A DNA stretch of 64,000 nt from Aplectana chamaeleonis. Taxonomy: Eukaryota > Nematoda > Chromadorea > Rhabditida > Cosmocercidae. The position numbers and the translations under genes were made by a program. The stretch is taken from the NCBI GenBank assembly GCA_029168955.1, contig JAPDOI010000131.1:1384501-1448500 (forward strand). The letters run 5' to 3'. The notes beneath the pieces were generated by a model. It was given only the letters and a program-made list of their open reading frames with translations, had not been told where the DNA came from and searched no databases. Below, one piece after another: positions 1-11,689 of this stretch (the stretch's first letter is position 1; each line of letters opens with the position of its first letter).

Positions 1-693
1 CAAAAAAGCGTCCGATGCATGCAACTTTTTTGAATGAAGACTTTTTTGAAATCTGAAAACGCTATTATATTCACAGATCAAATTGCTACCTAATTATGTC
101 ACTTTTGGGCCAAAGTTCCATAAGAGCACTTTGTTTTTTTAAGGAAATAGTTTTTGCAACCGTTTTTAAAAAAAACCTCGCGCGCGGCGAATGCGGCGAA
201 ACTTTGAGCAGTATTTGTACAAGTAATGGAAGAGCAATCTGTATGCTTTCTTCATAAATTAGGTACAGGTGGGGGAATCTCAAGGTTTGTTTAGGTTGAA
301 TTTTTGAAATCCCTCATTTATGAGTCCGGGGATTTCGCAACAAATCTCTGGCTTTTCAGGTAGTTATCAAGCGTGTTTTTCTAAAATTGGGTTTCTAAAA
401 TTCAACCTGAACAACCCTTGACTCTCACCTGCACTTAATTTTTGAAGAAAGCATACTAATTGCTCTTCCATAACTAGTACAAATACTGCTCAAAGTTTCG
501 CCGCATTCGTAGCGCGCGACGTTTTTTAAAAAACGATTGCAAACACTATTTCCTTCAAAACGAAGTTCTCTGAGGGAACTTTGGCACACAAGTGTCATAA
601 TTTGGTAGCAATTTGATCTGTGAATATGATAGCGTTTTCAGAATTCAAAAAAGTCTTTATTCAACAAAGTTACATGCATCGGACGCTTTTTTG
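1..693. repeat. Foldback (long inverted-repeat) element
   Basis: The first 21 bases (CAAAAAAGCGTCCGATGCAT...) reappear as their reverse complement at 673-693. The match continues inward through about 300 bases per arm (roughly 1-310 and 395-693) with scattered mismatches and a loop near 345. No transposase is visible, so this is a non-autonomous foldback or MITE. The window starts exactly at the left end, so the element may extend further left and no target-site duplication can be judged. Confidence 0.8.
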
Positions 694-1100
694 CCAAGTT
701 TGCCAGATGCTCCCCGTTTTTACAAAACTTAGCGCGGGTATTGTACAAACATGATTCTTGAAAGGAAAATTTGTGAGCCTTGTAGGAATAGGTATGATTC
801 CAGAGCTAAAACTTTACCTGCTTAGTTTCAAAGAAGAGAGGATATTTTTCAACGTCAAAAATCACTCTGATCAAGCTTCGAGTAATCTGCGGACTATTCC
901 AAAAAAAAAAATTAGAAACCATTAATTTCTTCGCAAACTCGGAATCTTGCTCTCGTGCAACTGCTGAAAACGTGTAAGCAGTAATAGTCGTGAATAGTTT
1001 GTAATGAACTTAGCAGAATAGAATGTACTGCAGATGTGGTTTGACTCTATGATGTGGCCGATTTCTGCAAATAGGATTGTCTCGTTACGAAAGGTCGCTC
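694..1100. other. Unassigned AT-rich sequence
   Basis: I see no gene, repeat pair or splice-flanked exon here. The RTE-derived coding similarity starts at about 1101. Confidence 0.5.
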
Positions 1101-1445
1101 CGAACTGGCGACAATAGGTGGCATCCGGGCACGATGTATCTCAGGTCGACTGCCATCTTTATAAGGTGGCGGCGGGGGGTTTGCTACGGGCCCAGATGCG
1201 AAAGTCGTTCAGTACGAGACAGTTGCAACACTATATCGTCTGCTGATATGCAAGATGAGAATCATGCCGCCGAGGCGTAGTATTGGTGAGCGGTGTGGAT
1301 CTGCTCGGATAATGTGGTGGCATTTGGGGAACATGGAAGCTGACGTCTTCTCGCGTGTCCACCTACCGCCAGTCACAACTGTACACGAATCATGGCAGAA
1401 GGCAAACAGAACGATGATAGAGTCGGCGCCAGGGATGTGGGTAAA

Positions 1446-1519
1446 TACGACTAACGACTAACGAATTTGACGACTAACGAGCTTTTTGGGTGTAACGACT
1501 AACGACTAACGTCTAACGG
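1446..1519 (+). repeat. Left subterminal CGACTAA repeat module
   Basis: Repeats of the heptamer ACGACTA lie on both sides of a GAGCTTTTTGGGTG spacer (about 1480-1493). The same arrangement in the same orientation occurs at the right end of this element. Confidence 0.8.
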
Positions 1520-2496
1520 AATTAAAATTATTTTCGTAAGCAATCCCGAAATTCGTTAGAGAATCAATAATATTCACATCGCGTTCCAACCCATGAAATA
1601 TATCAGGATTGATAGATATGTAGTTCCCTGTTGGTTGTCCGAGGCGGGTGGTACAAAATAAATAAACGCTGCAATATTCATTCTTTATAATGACACTGAT
1701 TCGCAGTCGTGGAACCCCCACATTTTAACCCCGACCGAGCGTTGCGCAAGATCCGGCGCAGCTCTTGTGCGACTTCGTGTCGGTCGCGCGACTTTATTGT
1801 AGGCTTTCTGAACCAGTTCCGACACTGATCGGCTCCAGCTGAGATTTTTACGGGGGTCACCATCAGAGGTCATACAAGGACCACGTTAAGCATTAGCGAT
1901 CGTGAGTACTTATTGCTTTTACACCACGATGATTTACTATTAGCACTGAGCACAATACTTTGAGTTATGGGATTTCTATGTGGTGCTGGGACTCCTCAGT
2001 GGGTGGAATTTTCATTAAGGTGGTAATTTCTCAAGACCTTTCCCCCATTATGGAAACAAGCTCCAAACCACGCGCTCGATCGGCTCACGTCGATGTGCAA
2101 ATAACAACCAGTGCAACGTTGGTGCAGTTCTCCGTGTTGCCACCATGGTCTAAATCTCATACAACATCATTTAGCGCAGAACCGCGATTTTTTAAAGAAA
2201 ACCAAGAGCTCAAGGTTTCCTCGGTTCCACACATTGCTTTTTCTCACCAAAAAAGGACGAAAACTGATAAAAACCTTGAGTATTGGGTTTTCACTTATAT
2301 TTCTAATTGGTTTACAGCTTTTGTTTGTATGTTGGTTTACAGCATAATCTAGGTTTTCTAACAAAGATTTTTTTGTGTGTTTATTGGCCATGAATGTTTG
2401 AGAACACATACATCTTTCATGTCATCCTTCTTTTTGTATTCATAAAAACTTTTTCTGCCTGAACTCTGCCTATTATCAAAGCCTAGATTTTTTAAC

Positions 2497-2563
2497 GGCC
2501 AACGACTAACGACTAAAGACTAACAAGGGTTTTGGCCGGTTGAACGACTAACGACTAACGAAT
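2497..2563 (+). repeat. Right subterminal CGACTAA repeat module
   Basis: The heptamer array has a spacer AGGGTTTTGGCCGG (about 2526-2539). It is in direct orientation relative to the left module, although the element's termini are inverted. Confidence 0.8.
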
Positions 2564-4496
2564 TGCAAAATTTTTATTACGCACGTCCCTGGTCGGCGTG
2601 CTTGGAACTTGGTGTCACGAAGCCCGGCCAAAGGAAAATCGATAAGCAAACGTGGCTTTGGACAGATGAAGTGAGGACCAAGGTACAAGAGAAGAAGAAG
2701 GCATATCACGCCTTCCTTGCTAGCAAGACGGATGGGAACTGGCAGAAGTACCGCGAAGCGAATAAGTCTGCTAAGCAAGCCGTGACGAGAGCGAAGGCTG
2801 CACATTACGGAGAAGTTTATGAAAATTTGGATGCGCGTGACCGTGAACGCCTTGTGTATCGACTTGCGAAATCGCGTCAGCGTGGAACGGAGGACATAGA
2901 GAATTTCTACCGTGTTAATGATGAAAACGGTCAACTGCTTGTGGACTGCGGAAAGGTGATGAGGAGATGGCGTGACTACTTCGAGAAGATCACAAAAGAA
3001 GAATTCCTTCATTCGCCTACACCCGAATCTAAACCCACAAGCGGCCCTGTCCATCGGATCACCGTCGAGGAAGTACAGACGGCATAAGCACGTATGAGAC
3101 CGGGAAAGGCAACGGGGCCTGATGATCTGGCAGCTGAGATGTGGAAGGCACGGTGCTGGAGCCCTGCTGACTGGCTAGCGCAGTTCTCCAACCAGGTTGT
3201 GGCTGAAAAGCAAACACCTGAGGATTGGCAGCGGAGCACGATTATACCTATCTGGAAGAAAAAGGGCAGTCCAGCTGATTGTGCGAATCATCGCCCGATT
3301 CGGCTGCTGTCTCACAGCAGTTGCTAACTGTGGCACCAAAGTTGCCATTCATGCTGCCCCACTACTGATCGAGAAGCAACGCAAGAAAAACAAGACGCTT
3401 CACCTCGCCTTTCTCGATTTCGAGAAGGCGTTCGACCATCTCGCATGAAGTGATATGGTTCGCTTTGCGGCAGCATGGTGTCCTAGAAGGGCTCATCGAA
3501 TGGTTCTCTACGCCGCTTCAAGAAGTCGTGTTCAAGCAGCAGCCGGAACGTCGGCTGAGTTTTTCATCTCTGTTGGTGTCCATCAAGAATATGCTCTGTC
3601 CCCGCTTCTTTTTGTGATTGTGATGAACACAATTACACGATAATTGCAGAAACCAAAGCCATGGTCGCTGTTGTATGCGGATGACGTGATGCTTGCATCT
3701 GAAGATAAGTCTGACCTTGAGCGACAGGTGTAAGCGTGGAGTAATCTGCTGTCTCGGTTCGGATTATGCTTCAATGCCAAGAAAACGAACTATCAGGCCG
3801 CGAGCGGTGATGAACAAGAGTCTATAAAGGTTGACGGTGTTGAGCTACCGCGTGCTGAAACCTTCTAATATCTTGGATCGACAATCGCATCTAATTGCAG
3901 CCTGGGTTCCTAAGTTGCCTCTCACATGGGAGCAGCGTGGTCAAAGTGGCGTTCGATGACTGGGGTGCTCTGAAAAAATGCCTGATCGCTTGAAGCCGAA
4001 GATTTATTGAACCGTTGTCCGACCCGTCGCGCTGTACGCCGCAGAGTGCTGGCCTGCAACGAAGGACGTCGAGCGTAAACTCGGTGTAATGGAGACGAAA
4101 ATGTTGCGCTGGACTGCTGGTGTCACTCGATTAGATCACATCACGAACGATGACATTTGACAGCGCTCCGGTGTCGCTCCAATTGCTGAAAAGCTCCGCG
4201 AAGCTCGGCTGCGGTGGTAAGGGCACGTTCTGCGAGCCGGAGACGATACTGTTTGCAAGGCAGGCCTGAATCTTGATGTGCCTGGAAAACGACCCAAAAG
4301 GCGACCGAAGCAGCGCTGGCTTGACACGCTAGATGCCGATTTGAAGGCTGCTGGTGTGCACACTGATCAGGCGCATGACAAGGAGGTGTGGCGCCAGCGC
4401 ATTAGAAGAGCGGACCCCGCTTCAAAGCGGGGCAAACGCTAGAGAAACAGAAGAAAAAATATGACTGTGCTTTAAGAGTGAACATTTGCAGTATGA

Positions 4497-4665
4497 GTGC
4501 AGGCCTGTATTTCCCTTCATTCGCAGTCGCAGCACGAGAGCGACCAGGTAGACACCAGTAACCGAGGAGACAGACCGGAAAGGGAGTGGAAATCAAAAAC
4601 GCGGTTGTAATTCATCCAGCCGTCTAGCCGCCATTAAGTGCGAGAATCAAGAAAAGGGGAGCGGG
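4497..4665 (+). repeat. Dispersed repeat shared with 29575-30245 and 40205-40380
   Basis: A stretch from GGCCTGTATTTCCCTTCATT to CAGCCGTCTAGCCGCC recurs, diverged, at 40207-40350 on the same strand. It recurs in reverse orientation at 29575-30240, where a hAT-like element has split it. It sits just downstream of the RTE end. Confidence 0.6.
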
Positions 4666-5790
4666 CGGTTGTGATGACAGAAGGGGTCGGGATCGGGCAC
4701 GGGGTCAACCTCACGTTCGACCGGGGCAGGGTCAGGCATAGCGGTGGTCCGGGTCGTCTTGAACAACGACCCCCCTTGAGAGGGACATTTTTTTCGGCTA
4801 AAAAACGATCCTCTAGGGAAAGTGAAAAAATTGGCAGACGTTACTGACTTGTTTCATTTTGAAGGTTTTTTTTGAAATTTTGAAGCCTCACCATTCCTAA
4901 AGGGATAAACAGATTTCCACGCGCTGCCGATATTGAAAAATTTCAGCCAGATGGGTAGATGAAAAACACTCCAGAACCCGGAAGTTTTTTCGCCCTCCGT
5001 TCACCACCACGCCTTTGACCGGCCATAACTCTTCTCAAAATCGATTTTATAAGCCCATCTCCGGACGTTAACATTTTTTACATCTGTCTACAGTTTCCAC
5101 TCTTGCACTAGGTCATGTATTTAAACGACCCTTTTTCGAATTTTTGACCGATTTTTTCCATGTTCACAGGGGGGTAGGGGAAGTTCAGTTTTCGAAAAAA
5201 GTTCATTTTTCACCTATATAGAGATGATTTTTAGAACATTTGCAGTCGATTGGTACCCACGTTTCGGGTACTTTTTTTTAAACTGACATTCGGCCATTTC
5301 CAGACGCTTAGGTTCGGCTTGCACGATTTTGAAATGTTTTCGTCTCCACGAGTGCAGAGGTTCGAAACGATGACGAGGATATCTTGTGCTATCTTCCTAA
5401 AGTATCGGAGCAAGAAATAGCATTCGTGTGTAATCTTTTGGAATGAATTTCCTCTTTTAAGAGTTTCGGCACTCGAAGGTATCACGTGTTTTATGAACCA
5501 AACAGATAAAAGCTGTGGATGATGCAGCTATAGTTTCAGTTTCGCTACCGACTCCGAATTCCTGGTCTCGGTCTGCCACAGAAGACGCATGAAGAGCTTC
5601 GACCTGATGCAGAAAATATTCGTAGACTTTATGCAAAGGGTGCAAAAAAGGAGTGGAAACAGTGTAAGGACGTTTACATAGTGAGAGCTCAAGTGCTGAA
5701 GCTTGCGACAACGTTTTAGAGCCAGACAGGGATGGACAAGATAGAACTTGCGATGCTGAGACTTTGAACGCTCCGAATAATTTTCACGAG
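4666..5790. other. Unassigned sequence
   Basis: No gene is recognised. There are G/C-rich GGTC-containing patches near 4680-4790. One of them (4702-4715, GGGTCAACCTCACG) has an inverted near-match at 8962-8975. Confidence 0.4.
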
Positions 5791-5792
5791 GG

Positions 5793-6074
5793 GTGAGGAG
5801 GCGTTCACGCAGAAAACCGTGTCAATCTCATGTTTCAGAGCAGAATGCTGCAAATTTTTTTAGCATGGACGGTGACTTCAAACTAAGCTTTCGATCCTCC
5901 CTCGTATGTGGTATCGCTGAAAAGAAAGGTGAAGCGTTCGCTAAACGATTTTCTCTCATTGTGATGGCAATGAAGTTCGATGCGACGCCTGCTGAATCGC
6001 ATTACGATCCCAAATCTGCGAAGGGTATGGTCAAAGATCTTGCGCAGCAGATGAAGTTTGATTTGGTCGAATAA
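5793..6074 (+). pseudogene. Coding-like fragment upstream of hAT transposase remains
   Basis: An open frame ends at 6074 and contains MDGDFKLSFRSSLVCGIAEK and FDLVE. A TTTCAG just before the better-looking part (about 5835-5840) would serve as a splice acceptor. I do not recognise the protein. Its position suggests it may be the upstream part of the degraded hAT transposase that follows, or an unrelated exon. Confidence 0.3.
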
Positions 6075-6115
6075 TTAATGGCAAACAACTTAACCCTTTT
6101 CTCTGATGACTGACG

Positions 6116-7014
6116 GTGCTTCCGACACCGATCGCAATTCTTCTGATAAGGATTATCTCACCCTCCCCCAAATCCGCAGTTTTCCATATCCCGTTAGTAG
6201 AAACAGTAAGCGGAGAGTCCGAAGACATCGCCGCCGCATTCAAGAACTCTCTCATTGAGAAGGTTTTATGGGCAGACAAGCAGATTGTCTTTCTCACAAG
6301 CCTTTCGCGTTTGCCATAAGAAGGATGATGACCCTGTTTGCCGACGGTGCCTCTGGAATGATGGAATGACAGGGCACATAAACGGCGTTCACGCTGAATT
6401 TCAGCGCATGGTATATGATGAGACAACAATCGATGGAAATGTGAGAGCAGATGCGAATCCAACATGATTATAAGAAGTTTCAAGTATCAAGTACATTCTG
6501 TTTTGGGGTTTCTTCTCAGCGTGTACGCAGCACATACACTGAATCTCGTCGTAATTGCTCAGAACAACTATGCGTATCGGCTCGCTCAGGAACAGATGAA
6601 CTTTTCGTGTATTGGAATGGGGGCGCCACATCGGGTCCGCTGGTCGTCCAGCATGCAGCAAGCGCTAGCAAAGATCCTACGCGACTACCCTGCTTTGATG
6701 AGGAGCCTCCAAGCCCTGGCAAACGAAGATACAACTGAAAGTATCAGAGCAAGAGCTGTGGCTGCTGCGTGGGTACTCATCGATGAGCGCACATTTCGAA
6801 TTCTTCGCCACGTGAGCTATACCACGTGAGCATTATTCCAGCTGACACCTTTTTCAGGAAAGCTACAATATGAAGAAAGTCTCATAGCAGATGTTGTGTC
6901 TTGCTGGCGCGAATTCGACCACATGATGGGAATCAACGGCGGCAAAATAGCAAATGTGACAGGAAGATTATTGAGAGACAATAACGTTTCGAAAATGATG
7001 AATTCCTTGAACTT
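6116..7014 (+). pseudogene. Degraded hAT-superfamily transposase
   Basis: Fragments in shifting frames follow the order of the hAT/DUF4371-type catalytic domain: VETVSGESEDIAAAFKNSL (about 6200-6255), ADGASGM and GHINGVHAEF (about 6340-6400, the Asp-Gly-Ala-Ser segment), AAHTLNLVV (about 6527-6553, like the H-x-A-H-x-LNL motif), RVRWSSSMQQAL (about 6637-6670), and IRARAVAAAWVLIDERTFRI (about 6740-6800). It resumes after a stop with YEESLIADVVSCWREFD (about 6870-6930). Frameshifts and stops at about 6319, 6395 and 6829 make it non-functional. A MITE interrupts it at 7015. The family assignment is pattern recognition; a profile search with DUF4371 and the hAT dimerisation domain would settle it. 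Confidence 0.6.
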
Positions 7015-7468
7015 AAAGGCAGCGTTCACGATGATCATCCTCGTTGACTTTCCACAGTGAAATGATAGGGGCGAGAAGGATCCTAGGCTCCCACTGTCGA
7101 AAGAACGGTAGAAAACGAGCCAGGAACGGCAAAATAACGGCTGCAAACAATCGTTTTAGGGACCCAGACACACCCAGAGCCCCAGATCCGCCCCCTCAAT
7201 ATGAACAAATGAAGACTCAGATTACAGGAATGACCAAGTCAAGGAAGTGCTGATAAGTGAGCTGATCGCTTTATTGCATTGATAGGCATCATCTTCCATA
7301 GCGGTCAATTCTCCCACGCTCAAAAATCAAGCTAAACAAGGAAGGACCTTTCTTGGCCCAAGAACACGGTTTTCGCATCTTTTTAAAGCATGCCTTGTTA
7401 CATAGGGCACCAGTCCTACTGTAAATCGTGGAGATATTGGAAGTGAAATCTATCGTTAACACTGCCTC
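7015..7468. mobile_element. MITE with AAAGGCAGTGTTCACGAT-type ends
   Basis: The left end AAAGGCAGCGTTCACGAT and right end ATCGTTAACACTGCCTCT are inverted repeats. The body (calls to GGATCCTAGGCTCCCA, GACCCAGACACACCC) is a reverse-complement copy of 53359-53811. It is inserted in the hAT transposase remains. Confidence 0.8.
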
Positions 7469-7470
7469 TA

Positions 7471-7623
7471 AGATACGAAGGTGTGACCAAAGAGTTTCTC
7501 GTTGAGTACTATACCTCTTTTGGAGGCCCAACATCCGAGTACCTGATGTGTTATGTTCTTAAGACATTTAAGGGCTTTAATGGACCATTGAACGCACTCA
7601 TTTTTGGAGTCCCGAAACGATAA
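7471..7623 (+). pseudogene. Coding-like 50-codon block between two MITEs
   Basis: After the MITE at 7015-7468 a frame starting AGA at 7471 stays open for 50 codons (GVTKEFLVEYYTSFGGPTSE, then LKTFKGFNGPLNALIFGVPK) and stops only where the next MITE starts (TAA at 7621-7623). The composition looks like real protein. It may be the continuation of the transposase or another gene; I do not recognise it. Confidence 0.4.
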
Positions 7624-8110
7624 AGGCAGTGTCCACGATAAAAACCATGTCTGATTTTTTGGTGGAAATCGGCAGCTGTGGGGCCTAGCGCAACCCTAAC
7701 GTTGAAAAAGCTAAGAAAAATGAGCTCGGAACGGTCCCCTACGGCCCCAAAGTTGGACACCCGTCAGCTCGTCACACCCAGATGCACTTTCCACGCCCAC
7801 CGACGTGAACAAATGAATGCTCGAGATTGTGAAATGAGCGATGGTTTCCGATCAATAGTCCCGTTCTTCCCTTCATTCTCAACTTCTCTCTTTACTCAGG
7901 TCATCTCGCATACATCGGCTGCAAAAGACGGAAGTTACAAGGTTCGGACAACTCGTCCACCTTCCTTGCCTAGCTCAATTTTTGAGGGACCATAACTCCG
8001 TTCCTAGAAGGTCGTGTATGATTCCTATAACATCATTGGAATCAGCATGAGACCGTCTTTAAGATAGGCGGAAAAGTGGAAAAACGATACTTATCGTGAA
8101 CACTGCCTTT
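7622..8110. mobile_element. MITE, same terminal family, second subfamily
   Basis: The ends AAAGGCAGTGTCCACGAT and ATCGTGAACACTGCCTTT are inverted repeats. The body is a reverse-complement copy of 25287-25778, sharing GGTTTCCGATCAA, CTGAGTAAAGAGAGAAG-type and CCATAACTCCGTTCC segments. A diverged copy lies at 35133-35621. Confidence 0.85.
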
Positions 8111-8115
8111 GAGCG

Positions 8116-8271
8116 AGAAAAACAGAGAAGAAGGTCACACTCCATCAAATAGGCCAAGACAACGCTTATCGTTACACCGATTACCCTACCTTTGACATCG
8201 ATGCTCTTAGTTCTCCAACCTTGGGTAAGGTTCATAAGGACATCTGTTGCTCTGGCTTGCACCCACATCAC
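8116..8271 (+). pseudogene. Coding-like block after second MITE
   Basis: A 52-codon open frame contains VTLHQIGQDNAYRYTDYPTF and DIDALSSPTL, followed by GGTAAGG, which could be a splice donor at about 8222. It begins immediately after the MITE. Its relation to the 7471-7623 and 8461-8690 blocks is inferred only from proximity and strand. Confidence 0.3.
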
Positions 8272-8460
8272 TAAAATCTACTCCAATCGCCAATCATATT
8301 CGAATGTATCTATCCTCAGGAGATGAGGCTAACGCTAAAAGTTTTGTGTCGTCACATACTGCTGAAGATGATACATTGTGAAATAGCGAGTTTCGAAAAC
8401 TTTGAAATGTATTAACCTACAAACGCCAAGTCAAACACCAGAGGTTGGCTCAAATATATA

Positions 8461-8690
8461 AATGACGCGCACAAGATGCAGATCACAGTACGCCAAGATT
8501 CGGTTACGAACTCAATCGCCTTACTTCGAGAGTACTGCGCTGTACAGGATGCAATGGCATCGTTCGAAACCTTCTACGCTACCATTGGCAGTTATGCTTG
8601 AAGTCTGCAGTCGTAGCCCAACGACTTCCGAAGCGTTGAAAACAGTCCCTGCTTCCAGTGGATTCAGCTAGAAAACCACGAAGCAATGTC
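8461..8690 (+). pseudogene. Coding-like block, one frameshift
   Basis: Reads NDAHKMQITVRQDSVTNSIA then LLREYCAVQDAMASFETFYA, after which a single-base shift gives KSAVVAQRLPKR. I do not recognise the protein; it may be part of the same broken gene as 7471-8271. Confidence 0.3.
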
Positions 8691-8699
8691 TATTCTAAA

Positions 8700-11274
8700 T
8701 GTTGTAGTCGCGGTAATGTTGAGCTAGGACACGTGCAATGATTCACTCTATTTTTCATTTCAAAACTGTTTTTGTTCCACCGATAAAGTCAAATATTCCA
8801 TGAAAAATCATGGCCCTAGAAAATTTTACCTCAAGATTCGATTTTTCAGCTATACAGACATTATTTTAGGTGGGTCGAAAAAAATAACGACCCCCCAAAA
8901 TTTTCAAGTTTTGCCAAGAAAATAACTGCCCCCCTCGGTCCCACGATGGTCCGCGGACTACCGTGAGCTTGACCCTGGACCGGGAAGGGGGGGGGGGCTA
9001 AATTTTTTTTGAAGAACCGAAAAATGTTTTTTTGGGGGGAGAGGGATCGTTCCTTTTTTCGATCCGTTTGATATAGGGTTAGCCCATATTTTAGCCAAAT
9101 CGCCGACTCGTATGTACATGGGCGAATCTCAGTTTTGTCTGTGGCTAATCGTCAAGCATCTTTGGAATAGCTATTTCTGGAAACTTTCGCCGTCCAACTA
9201 ATACATATGCCTTGAATAGATCGTGAAATTTTTTGATTTGATCGAGGAAATAAGACAACTGCTAATTAGCCCTAATTAGGTTATGAAAATTTTTGAATCG
9301 ATCGGGAAAAAAAGAAGCAGCAGCTTCCGGACGCTCTAATTAAGTGTACAAATGGGAATACCTGGGCCGGTCGATGCTTCTTAAGCAGTGGTGGGATTAC
9401 TTCGAATTCGCTTCCTGAAAAGAAACACTGAAATGTTTTGAGTTGATTTTCATCGCGTTTTTTTCACCGTTTCGCAACCTTTTCTTTCGAGATTTCGGCA
9501 TGTGCTACTTTGTACAAGGCATCGTCCGAGAAAGTTCTCGTATTTTACACTTCTGTATAAAAGTGACCCGACAACCAACAAAACGTTCATGAGGTTCCAC
9601 ATGCCACTTACTGTCCTCATCGGAGCGAAATTCTTGTTCCCGATTGCGGCACGATGATGATCATGCCAGGACAACTCAGAACTTTTTGAACAATTGGTTC
9701 CCCAATAGTAGCACAAGTTACGTCCTGTCTGAGTTAAATGTTTGTAGCTGGTGCTGGCTCGTCAGTGCGGTTCCCCTTCCCGTACAAAACTTGATTATTG
9801 CCCTTCCTTTTTCTACTTCCTTTTTTATATTTGTCATTTTCAGAAAAGATAAGAGGAAAACACTATCTCGGTTTCCATTATTGGCTGGCTCGATCTCGGT
9901 TCAATAAAGGGCTACTGGTCTCAAACTCGGATTGTGAATAGTTCTAGTGAAAAACTGGGGGTATAGTTGTTCTTTATGCTGCTCGTGAGTGATCCGTACA
10001 TCAGGCCGGTGTAATGCATGAGCAATTTGCTAGCTGTTTTTTTCTTCGCGGATTCCAATGTGGTTTGGAGTATGTCCGTTCTCAAAACCTATTGCTTATA
10101 ACTTGTTCGTGCCCAAGTCCACGGTACTTTTTTCGAAGTTCTTCGCCCGTTGATTGTCCGCGCATCAATGCAACCACCATCTACTTGTGTTCGAATTAAG
10201 TTATTGATCCGAACATTGTTCAAGCGAGGATATTGTTTGACAGTTGCTCGCAAAAAAATGATGGAGCAAGAAAAAATTGTGGAATGGGTGGAACTAAGGG
10301 TGTGCTCTGACATTCGAAGGGAATTGCCGTGAACATCTTACAAAAACCTGCCGAATCGTAGCCTATCACGATCCATGGAAGGTTTACGGTCTGCAAAATC
10401 TGCTCCGATACTAGATCCTGGCGCCGCCAGTCTTATACTGGTAGTATTACAACAGGTTCACGTGTCCGAGAAGCCTCCAAGGGTTTTCCGGAAATGCTTC
10501 CCATTTGGTTGAAGAATAAGTTAGTACCGTTTTCACTTTAGCCTTTGTTTCGCTGCGACATGTGTATTATTTTGTATTTTGAGAAAACTATCCAGAAGAT
10601 TTTTTCCTGCTCCACAAGTCTGTTATCTTCAATTTCCCGAAGAGTTTGAAATCGCGGACGTTTCTAGGCTTTGAAATTGGACAACTGCAAGGTGAAGATC
10701 AGCTTTTCTAGCAACCGCCAGTCTTACGTTTCTATCTAGGTAGAAAGGTTGCCAAAGCAGTTTAGGATAGCCACAACTATGTATTTACCACAGAAAGGAG
10801 TCATTAACTAAGATCATCTATTTACCAGTGCACCGTATTGACATGGCCATGAAGTCAAGTCACAGAGCTTTATAAAACGCCGAGCCTTGTCCTCCAAAAA
10901 CCGTCAAAGCTGTTATCGAAGAATTCCAAGGGGACGGTTCTTGAAATTCAGCGTATTGTACAAATCTTGAAGGCATCGTACGCGCAGAAAACCGTATATT
11001 ATTTTTTCTTGTTTTTGTGTACATAGCTTGGCCTCTCTAGTGAACGAAAATGTCAAAGGGGCCCTCGAAAAACCTTCATTCGTAAAGAGAAGTCAATCGG
11101 AACACATTGTAAATATGAATTTGAATTTCGCGACAAAATCGGTTTTTGAAGTTTTTCTGCGCTTGGAGGCCTCGTCACTGTCATTTTTGAAGTTTTCCCA
11201 CATGTGGGGCTTGTGCCGTAACTGTTTTTCATGTTGTTTGACGGTCACACCAACATTCTATGAAAAAGTGAAAG
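8700..11274. other. Long unassigned stretch
   Basis: I see no convincing exons. It contains a run of 12 G at about 8986-8998. It also has a degenerate direct repeat of about 45 bp (9219-9262 and 9279-9323, GAAATTTTTTGATTTGATCG type). Short open frames here have no recognisable motifs. Confidence 0.4.
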
Positions 11275-11440
11275 ATGACTGGTGATAATTGGTGGCGGAT
11301 CTTCATCTTAAACCCCTTCCAACCTCATTAACCTACGTTTTTGACGCGCCGACGCTCACCGGTGTGGTATACAGGGCTCATTCATGAAATTGAGCCTGAA
11401 AAATTGAAATTGGTTTTCAACACGAGCGATGCTCTAAACA
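11275..11440. repeat. Dispersed repeat, inverted copy of 52925-53090
   Basis: Segments such as TTTTTGACGCGC, GGGCTCATTCATGAAATTGA and GGTTTTCA recur in reverse complement and in the same order near 52930-53085. Confidence 0.65.
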
Positions 11441-11689
11441 GTTTATCTTCTCTTCAAGTCAAAAGCAGCAGGTGTCGAAGTAGATGATTTCCGCCTCATG
11501 TGTACTCCATTTAAAAGCTTAAAACACCAAGAAAACCTAAACTCTTCCCAGGAGTGAATACAAGTCTTGTAAAGCAAAAAAATATATTTCGTATAGTTCA
11601 CAAGTCGCTTCTACACAAAAACGAGAAAACCCTACGAATCTATTCTCCAACCCATAACTTTCTCTCAACTTCGCTCCCCTCTCCTAGGG

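Larger units (their letters stand above)
1430..2591. mobile_element. hAT-like non-autonomous element with satellite-type ends (1162 bp)
   Basis: The left end CAGGGATGTGGGTAA and right end TTACGCACGTCCCTG are inverted repeats. They are flanked by GTCGGCGC (1422-1429) and GTCGGCGT (2592-2599), an 8-bp duplication with one mismatch; 8 bp is the hAT superfamily size. Removing the element and one copy of the duplication rejoins the RTE reading frame (MIESA|R-LELGVTKPG), which independently proves the boundaries. Arrays of CTAACGA heptamers lie just inside each end (1446-1519 and 2497-2563). No transposase is recognised inside. Confidence 0.85.
1101..4442 (+). pseudogene. RTE-type non-LTR retrotransposon ORF2, dead, split by a hAT-like insertion
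   Basis: Remains of an endonuclease/reverse-transcriptase polyprotein of the RTE clade. 1101-1429 reads as the end of the endonuclease and the linker (AKVVQYETVA, then EADVFSRVHLP and HESWQKA). After an inserted element (1430-2591) it resumes with LGVTKPGQRKIDKQTW. Further family landmarks are MRPGKATGPDD (3094), HLAFLDFEKAFD (about 3400), ISVGVHQ, LYADDVMLAS (the YADD catalytic motif, 3668-3700), KMLRWTAGVTRLD, and the C-terminal KRPKRRPKQRWLDTLDADLK, ending at 4442. It is broken by in-frame stops (3085, 3641, 3730, 3866 and later), by a deletion plus frameshift around 3315-3330, and by another frameshift before 3990. It is 5'-truncated and cannot be functional. Identification rests on motif recognition, not on a search. 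Confidence 0.85.

Noticed and set aside
2548..3054. 168-codon minus-strand frame
   Set aside because: Antisense to the RTE coding region.
6031..6483. 150-codon minus-strand frame
   Set aside because: Antisense to the hAT transposase remains; no motif of its own.
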